In this document: piece by piece, positions 1 to 8,200 of the stretch
How the letters are laid out: every line of letters begins with the position of its first letter
How positions within the stretch are numbered: the first letter of the stretch is position 1
Assembly (NCBI GenBank): GCA_016790705.1
Contig: JAEUOT010000034.1
Coordinates: forward strand, 1 to 64,000
Reading direction: 5' to 3'
DNA length: 64,000 nt
Source of the DNA: Hydrogenophaga sp.
GTDB lineage: Bacteria > Pseudomonadota > Gammaproteobacteria > Burkholderiales > Burkholderiaceae_C
Position numbers and translations under genes: made by a program
The notes under the pieces: generated by a model
What the model was told of the DNA's origin: nothing
Database searches by the model: none
What the model saw: the letters and a program-made list of their open reading frames with translations, nothing else

Positions 1-1646
1 GCGATGACCTTGCTGGCCGCGTTGAGATCCCCTGTTTTGCCACCCTCCCCAATGGTGAAGGCGCCCTTTGCAGCGACGGTGTTGATCAAGGCGCTCTTGA
101 GGTTGTTCTTGATCGCATCTTCCAGGTTGGTCCCCAGCACGGCGCTCTCCAGCACCGCGCTGGTGAGGCCCTGCACCGCCTGCTTGGCCAACACGTACTC
201 GATCGGGCTGGCGCCGCTGACGCCACTGAGGCCTGCCTTGTCCAGCACGCCCTGGGTCAGCCCGGCCGTGGCCATGGTCAGCAGCAGACCCTGTGCGTTC
301 TCCTTGCTGCCCAGCTCCTTGAGCACCGCGCCGATGTCGCCCTTGTTGTTGATCAGGCTGACCGCGGCGGTGGAGGCCAGGGAGGTCAGGCCGGCGGTGA
401 CGGCCGAGGCCACCGCCGCGCCGGTGGTCGTCAACACCGTACCAGCGGCCACACCGGTGCCTGCGACGCCGGCCCCGGTGGCCGCGACCGTGGTCGCGCC
501 TGCGCCGGTGGCGGTGGCGGTGGTGGTCATGCCTGCACTGGTGGCAGCAGCGCCACCAGCGCTGCTGGCCGCGCCATAGGTCAGGATGCTGACCACGATG
601 ATCACGGCGATGGTGGCCTCTTGGGTCAGACCCGACTTGCTGAAGTCCAGGCTCTTGTTCAAGACATCCACCCGCTGCCAGTCGATGTCGCTGCGGTTGC
701 CCAGCTCCTTGAGGTACTCCTTGCCCGGCTCCTTGGAGAGTTGCTCGATGGCCGAGCGCACGTTCGAGCCGGCCGGCAGTTGCACCGAGACGCCACCGGC
801 GCCCTGATACGCGCTCATACCCGCGGGGATGGTCCCGTGGATCTCGGGCATGTGCAGCGTCTGCTGGATGTAGCCCGTGCTGTCGGTGCTTTGCCAACGG
901 ATGGTGCTGGTGGAGACGCTGTGCTCGACGTGGCGAGTGTCCATGGCGGCGGCCAGCGTGACCCGCGGGCCCAAGCGCTCAGGGCTGATCAGCCCGCCTT
1001 TGACGATGGAGCCTTCGATGAAGGTCTCGCCCGCGACGTTGTGTTTGACCTCGCCAGAACCGGCGTTGATGTTGGTGACGATGGCGGTGCGGGTGGAGTC
1101 GACGTCGTTGGTGCCCCGGTAGGTCTCGGTGCGCCCGCCGGCCTGGCCGCCGGTGGCCAGCCAGTTCATGTTGTTGGTGAAGTCCAGCAGGTAGGTGCCC
1201 GGCCCGCTCATCTTGGTGGAGCTGGTGGAGACCCTCTCATGGATGTCGTAGGCCGCGCGCTCGCTGTAGTTGCCGCCCGCGCTGGCGGCAAAGCCCTGGC
1301 TGTCGATCTGCGCGCCGACGATGTCGATGCTGCCGACGGCCGAGAGGTTGCCGCCCGCGCTGTCCGAGAAGCTGCCGCCGACGTTGCTGTCCACGCCGGT
1401 CTGGTTGTAGGTGGAGTTCTCGTAGGCCCAGGTGGGGCCCTTGTCGTTGTTGGGGTTGTCGTCCTTGTCGCGGGGGATCACGCGCACCTGTTTGCCGGTG
1501 TCGTAGGCCAGCAGCAGCAGGTCGCCGCCGGCCGAGAGGCTGGCATTGCCCCCGGCGCGGATGCCCCCGCCCATGAACACCATGTTCTCACCGGCGTTCA
1601 TGCTCAGGTTCTGGCGCGCCGCGATCTGCGAGGGGTGTTGCTCCTG
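1..1646 (-). pseudogene. orphan, 5'-truncated copy of the CdiA pretoxin region (continues past window start)
   Basis: The minus strand is open from 1646 to the window edge, and an in-frame TAA sits just upstream (1649-1647). The translation starts as QEQHPS and then matches the large exoprotein next door from its QIAARQNLSM segment onward, through the DUF637-like region to the GDLNAASK segment. There is no start codon or signal peptide at the break, so the fragment cannot be exported on its own. Relative to the full gene it lacks about 80 residues after the GGSFS-AGGNL segment and has a different stretch around the membrane-like Ala/Gly/Thr-rich segment. Orphan cdiA-CT modules of this kind are known downstream of cdiA loci and can recombine into the main gene. 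The toxin tip and any immunity gene lie outside the window. Confidence 0.85.
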
Positions 1647-1833
1647 TTAGTTGATTCCACCCCTTCTTGCGGCGTCTTTATTTGGGTTTGTGCACGATGG
1701 TGGGCGAGTCGCGGAAAGGGGCGAACGCTGCGCTCGAGTCCAATGTCGGCCTAACGCACCGCGTCAACCACCGTTTCCACCTGGAATGAATAAATCGGTG
1801 TCGACTATTTGCCCCAGCACTATGCTGACCAGT

Positions 1834-2220
1834 TTATATTTCAATCATTTGGCTGGCCCCAGGATCTGGTGTCATTTGAATGAAATTCCTCCATGCTAAT
1901 AATGCCGTCTCAAATGCGTCCAAATTCAAAGTCTCAAAGCAATCGTCTTCATACAATGAATAAATTTTTGCCTGCTCTCTTGATAGTTCGGCGCCCCACG
2001 CATCTCTGCTCCAGTCTACGGTATTTATTCCCGAATGTCTGATTAATTTGGCGCGCTCGATTCCTTCATTCAACCAAGGCACTGTATCTAAATATCGTTG
2101 TCCGCCATCATCTGTCAGGAGACAGGCAAGTGGACTAACGCCAACTTGATTGACTACATTTGAGCTGCAGCTTGGGTGCAAGCTGTCCGCCGATTTTTCC
2201 CAAGAAAAAAATAATTTCAT
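1834..2220 (-). CDS. putative immunity protein for the EndoU toxin (CdiI-like)
   Basis: This 128-residue acidic protein is encoded 9 bases after the stop of the EndoU-tipped exoprotein on the same strand. It has no signal peptide or membrane segment, so it is probably cytosolic, where an EndoU RNase would act. Its DNA is clearly AT-richer than the flanking exoprotein gene, as is usual for exchangeable toxin/immunity cassettes. It contains Trp-rich segments (VPWLNEG, DAWGAEL, LAWRNF). I do not recognise a named immunity family with certainty. The role is inferred from position, size and composition. Confidence 0.65.
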   Translation of the reverse strand: MKLFFSWEKSADSLHPSCSSNVVNQVGVSPLACLLTDDGGQRYLDTVPWLNEGIERAKLIRHSGINTVDWSRDAWGAELSREQAKIYSLYEDDCFETLNLDAFETALLAWRNFIQMTPDPGASQMIEI

Positions 2221-2229
2221 AGCGGGTCT

Positions 2230-5200
2230 TTAGAGTTTAGGATAAACGGTAGTTTTGGGCTTTAAAAATCCTTCAACTTTCACCCCGCTTGGGGTCGTGC
2301 CTGTCCATTTGTTACCGATGACCGTTCGATTCTGGAACGCGGCGTCTACTTCCACTTTAATTCTGTCGGCTGTCCACGAATCGGGGAATAGAGTGGATAT
2401 GCCGCCATTATTTGTTTTTTGCAAGAATTGTCCAGGATTGTTCGGGTCTGCAACTTCAATTCGTGCGCTATAAACACCCTGTGCATTTGGTGCACTTGCG
2501 GTTCCAGGGATAACTTTAATGGTTCCGTTGGCCGTCGAGTGACCGCCAACGACAGTGCCGTTGGGCTTTACTTCAGCACTAAGAATATGCCCATCAAAAT
2601 CAATTGGGGCCGTAACTTTGCTAACAGAAAGCCTAGCTTGTGCATTGAGAACGTCTCCCCCATTTGCCCCGCTAGCAACCGCACTCGAAGGTGGCAACTC
2701 CACCTTACCAGAGCCCATCGACAAGTCCGGCAGTCGTCCTAGGCGCGCGGCCTCTTCGGCCTTGTCGGCCAGAGTGACCACCTTTTTGATCGTGCCAGCA
2801 CCGCCGGTAATCGGCAAGTTGGTGATCGCAGCGCCCAGCGTAGTGGCGACGGCTTTGCCATTGCCAGTTTCGTAGGCTTGTGCCAGCTGTTCGCGCTCTA
2901 CAGACGACATCACACCGAGCAGCTGCGGCCAGTTGTCCGGATTGCTCACAAAGTTCCAGGCAGCCCCCAAGCCCTCCTTGGCCTGAGCGCCAGCTTGTGC
3001 ATCGCCTGTGACCGCCTTGAAGCCGGTATAGGCTGCTCCGGCGAGGCTTACGAGACCGTCTACGGTGTTATCGACCACGCCCTTGGCCACATTCCATGCG
3101 GTGTAGTCCCCCATGGTGTTTTGCGCCAGCTTGAGCGTCTCGCTTTGCTCACTGGCGTATTCAAGCGACGAAGTGAGGTTGTTTGAAGCCGCTCGGATGT
3201 AGCCAGCCGCAGCCACTCGCACATCCGACACAGCCTTTGTGCACTGCGGAGAGGTCTGTCCTTCGCAAGCGGCTAGTTGTTGGTTGCGTTGATCATCCAG
3301 TGTTTCTAGCCGCTTGATCTCTGATTCACAACTGGTGTCGCATCTGCCCGTCGTGCGATCTCTCTGGAGTTGTGCCAGGAGAGTGGCTTCTGTGTGGTTG
3401 AGATAGTTGTTCACTGCCGCATTGCTGGCGGTGCCCATGGCGATCTGCGCCGAGCTGGCATCGCCGCCGATCAGCAGTGCCGCACCCGCTCCCGAGAGCT
3501 TGGCCAGCTCGGTGACCGTGTTGCGGATCTGGTCGACCTGGGCTTTGAGCTGCGCGTTGTTCGGGTCGCTCTTGAGCTGCTCTTCCAAGCCGCCCAGGTT
3601 CTGACCGTTGCCGTACAGGCTGGCTACGATCTCCCCAATCGCTCCGCCCGCAGCCCCAGGAGCACAACCACTGGAGTTGCCCGCATTGGCCGCGCCCACC
3701 GCACAACCCAAGAGCGCGTGCGCGATGGCCTTGCTGGCGGCGTTGAGATCACCCGTTTTGCCGGCTTCCCCAATGGTGAAGGCGCCCTTTGCAGCGACGG
3801 TGTTGATCAACGCGCTCTGGAGGTTGTTCTTGATCGCGTCTTCCAGGTTGGTGCCCATCACGGCACTCTCCAGCACCGCGCTGGTCAGGCCTTGGAGCGC
3901 CTGCTTGGCAAACAGCAACTCGATGCTGGACTGGGCGTTGACGTTGGCCAGCGTGGTGCCGCCGTCGACCTTGATGTTGCCCAGAATGCCTTGCGTCAAC
4001 CCGGCCGTGGCCATGGTCAGGAGCAGCCCTTTGAGGTTCTCCTTGTTGCCCAGCTCTTTCAGGGTCGCGCCGATGTCGCCCTTGTTGTTGATCAGGCTGA
4101 CCGCGGCGGTGGAGGCCAACGCTGTGGTGCCTGCAGTCACCGCAGCACCCGCAGCGGCGCCGTAGCTGCTGGCAATTGCTGCGCCCCATTCGCTCGCCGT
4201 GCCGTAGCTCGCGATGGTCACGATGATGGCCACGGCGATGGCTGCCTCTTGGGTCAGACCCGACTTGCTGAAGTCCAGGCTCTTGTTCAAGACCTCCACG
4301 CGCTGCCAGTCGATGTCGCTGCGGCTGCCCAGCTCCTTGAGGTACTCCTTGCCCGGCTCCTTGGAGAGTTGCTCGATGGCCGAGCGCACGTTCGAGCCGG
4401 CTGGCAATTGCACCGAGACGCCACCCGCGCCCTGGTAGGCGCTCATGCCCGCGGGAATGGTCCCGTGGATCTCGGGCATGTGCAGCGTCTGCTGGATGTA
4501 GCCCGTGCTGTCGGTGCTTTGCCAACGGATGGTGCTGGTGGAGACGCTGTGCTCGACATGGCGGGTGTCGACGGCGGCGGCCTGCGTGACCCGCGGGCCC
4601 ACGCGCTCAGGGCTGATCAGCCCGCTTTTGACGATGGAGCCTTCGATGAAGGTCTCGCCCGCGACGTTGTGTTTGACCTCGCCCGAACCGGCGTTGATGT
4701 TGGTGACGATGGCGGTGCGGGTGGAGTCGACGTCGTTGGTGCCCCGGTAGGTCTCGGTGCGCCCACCGGCCTGGCCGCCGGTGGCCAGCCAGTTCATGTT
4801 GTTGGTGAAGTCCAGCAGGTAGGTGCCCGGCCCGCTCATCTTGGTGGAGCTGGTGGAGACTCTTTCGTGCACGTCGTAGGCCGCGCGCTCGCTGTAGTTG
4901 CCGCCCGTGCTGTAGCTGTAGCCCTGGCTGTTGATCTGCGCGCCGACGATGTCGATGCTGCCGCCGGCTGAGAGGTTCAAGCCCCCGCCGCTGCTCCAGC
5001 TGTTGGCGCTGTTGGTCAGGTCCGCGTTGCTCTGGTGGATGTTCTGCTCGATCTTGATCAGGCTGCCGGCCGTCTTGTAGCGGTTGAAGAAGTCCAGGGT
5101 CTGCACGTGACCGTGCAGCGCGGTGGTCAGCTGCATGTCCTTGCCCGCGCTGAGATTGGTCGATCCGCCGACGTTGGCCGTCACGCCCTGGGCCACGAGG

Positions 5201-8200
5201 TTGCCGCCGGCGCTGCCCGAGAAGCTGCCGCCGACGTTGATGTTCACGCCGGTCTGGTTGTAGGTGGAGTTCTCGTAGGCCCAGGTGGGGCCCTTGTCGT
5301 TGTTGGGGTTTTTGTCCTTGTCTCGGGGGATCACTCGCACCTGCTTGCCGGTGTCGTAGGCCAGCAGCAGCAGGTCGCCGCCGGCCGAGAGGCTGGCATT
5401 GCCCCCAGCGCGGATGCCCCCGCCCATGAACACCATGTCGTTGCCGGCGTTCATGCTCAGGTTCTGGCGCGCAGCGATCTGGCCCAGGATGCTGGTGATG
5501 TTGCCCGCGGCGCGCAGGTCGACGTTGTTGCCCTGCAGTTGGCCCAGGATGTTGGTGATGCTGGCAGCGTTGATCGAGAGGTTCTCGCGCGCGGCCAGCG
5601 TGCCGGCGTTGAACAGGCCGTCGGTCAGGTCGATCTTGACGCCCTTGGCCGAGATCAGGCCTTGGGAGAGCGTGGGGGTGTCGGGGTCGACCAGCGCGTA
5701 CAGCTGGGGCACCAGCACGCGCTGCGTGCGGCCATCGGGCAGCGTGACGGTGCGCTCGACCAGCCAGACGATGTCGCTGGTGAGCAAGGCCATCTGCTCG
5801 CGCGTGAGCGCGATGCCGGGCTTGAGCTGGTAGGCCGAGGCGAAGGCCTGGCCCGCGTCGAGCAGGGCGCGGTACTGCGCCTCGTCGTCGGTGAAGCTGC
5901 CCAGGAAGCGGCGCCCGGTGAGCTGGGCGACCTGCTCGCGCACGAGCTTCTGTTCGTAGAAGCCGTCGCCCAGACGCTGGGTCTGGGTGGCCGGGTCGTA
6001 GCCCAGGGCGGTGAGCATGTACTCGGAGCCCAGCCAGGTGCGCCGCTGGGTGAACTCGGGGTCGGTCTCGACCAGGTAGCCCGCCGGTGCGCCAATGCGC
6101 AACTGGAACAGCGCGTTGCCCGGCAGGGCGATCGGCGGGGCGTTGACCGTGCCGGCGGTGGCGCCGCTGCCGGAGACGGCGGTGCTGCCCACGCCGGAGG
6201 GCAGGGTGCGCACCACCACGCCCGGGCCGCTGCGGCCGAGCACCGGGGCGGCGCTGGTACCGCTGGCGCTGGTGCCGGCGGTGGGCGCTGCGCTGCGGCT
6301 GGCGACGCTGACTGGCTGGGCGGCCTGCGGGCGGGTGGCACCGTGGTTGGGGTTGGTGTGGACGGCGAATTCGGACGGGATGTCTTCGTATTCGTTCTGG
6401 GTGTTGGCCGCCCGCACCAGCGGCGGGTCGTCGAAGTAACGGCGCTTGTAGTAGCCGCCGTTGTAGAAACCGCTCTCGACCCAGGAGCCGATCCAGGTGC
6501 CTTCGGCTTCGGTGATGGTCTTGGAGTGGTAGCCGTCGATGTTCTGCAGGCTGCTGCCCGAGAGCAGGAAGCTGCCGCCGATCAGCATGCTGCTCATGTC
6601 GTTGACCGTCGAGCCGGCGTTGACCGTCATGTTGCCGCCCACGCTCAGGCGCGCCGGGTTGTCGCCACTGACGCCGCTTTCGGTGGTGGTGCGGTCGTAC
6701 TCGACGGTGACCCAGGTCCGGGAGACAGTCCACGGGCTGCCGTCGTAGGGCATGAAGTCGGCGCGGTGCTGGTCATTGGCGTGCAGGTACCAGTTCATCT
6801 CGCCGTCTTTGTCGTTGAGCCACAGGTCGATGGGGAAGCCGTCATCGGCGGGGTGGTACTCCTTGACGTGTTCGGTGGTGGTCGAGTCGTAGCTGACGCT
6901 GTCGCCCAGGTTCTGCACGCTGCCGGCGTTGATGTCCAGGTTGCCGAACACGTCGACTTCGGCGCTCTTGTTGATGAAGGCGCCGGCGGTTCCGGTGGCC
7001 CTGGCGTTGGCGTCCAGCGCGCCGCCCACGCGGGTGTTGCCCAGGCTCAGCAGCAGCGCGCCGTCTTCGTTGCGGACCACCCCCACGCCCAGGTCGAGGT
7101 CGCCCCGGCTGGCGATCACCGGACTGGTGCCGCCGCCGCCACGGTTGCTGAGCTGGTCGGCGGCGATGGCGATGTGGTCGCCGTAGATGCGACCGCCGCA
7201 GGTGTTCTCGATGCTGCCGGCCTGCAGCAGCGTGAACCCGCCGTTGATCAGGCCCTGGTTGGCGATGGTGTTGGCGCTCAGGTCGATCAGGCCGGCGCGG
7301 ATTTCTCCACTGGCCTGGTTCTGGATGCCGGAGGCCGACAGGCGCAGGGCATCGGCGGCCTCGATGTGGCCGGCGTTGGTCACGCTGGCAGCACTGGCGT
7401 TGAGGCTGCCGGCGGCCTGCAGGTAGGCGCCCGCGCGGTTGTCCATGGCGCCGGAGAGGGCCACGCGCACATCGCCGCTGCCCGCCTCCAGGGCGGCGCC
7501 GACGAGCTTGCCGGCGTTGGCGATGACGCCGCCGTTGTCCAGGCTGCGCGCGTCGATCTCGGTCGCACCGTTGGCGGCGATGACGCCGCCCGCGCCGTTG
7601 GTGATGGCCAGAGTCTTGCCGGCAGGGTTGGACGTGGATTGCGGGTCTTTGATCGAAAGGCTGCCGGTGCTCGAGAGCAGCCCGGCGGTGTTGTCCAGGT
7701 TGCCGCTGGCGGTGATCGCGAGCTGGTCCTGGGCGAGCAGGGCGCCGCTGCGGTTGTCCAGGCTGCGCACGGCGAGCTGGGCACTGCGGGCCTGGATGCC
7801 TTGGTTGGCGCCGCTGGTCTGGCGGTTGTCCAGGTCGGCGCCGCGCAGGTCCAGGCTGGCGCTGGCGGCGATCAGGCCGCCCTGGCTGTTGTCGACGTTG
7901 CCGGCGTGGGCGTCGATCTGGGCGCTGGCGGCGCTCTTGATGTCGCTGCCCTGGTTGTTCAGGCCCTGGCTGCTCAGGGTCATGCCGGTGCCGGCGGCGA
8001 TGGTAGCGCGGCTGCCGTGGGCGTTGTGGTTGTCGATGGCGCCGCTGCTGGCGAGGTCGAGCGTGGCGGCGGCGAGGATCTGGCCGCTCTGGTTGTTGAC
8101 CGCGCCGCTGGCGGCGATGCGGGTGTTGCCACCGCCCTGCAGCACGCCGCGCTGGTTGTCCAGGGCGCCGCTGGCGACGTTCAGGTGGCGCGCGGCGAGC

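Noticed and set aside
621-1754. Long open frame on the plus strand within 1-1.7 kb
   Set aside because: It is antisense to the orphan exoprotein fragment. The minus-strand translation matches the full CdiA-like protein, while the plus frame is a GC-rich shadow.
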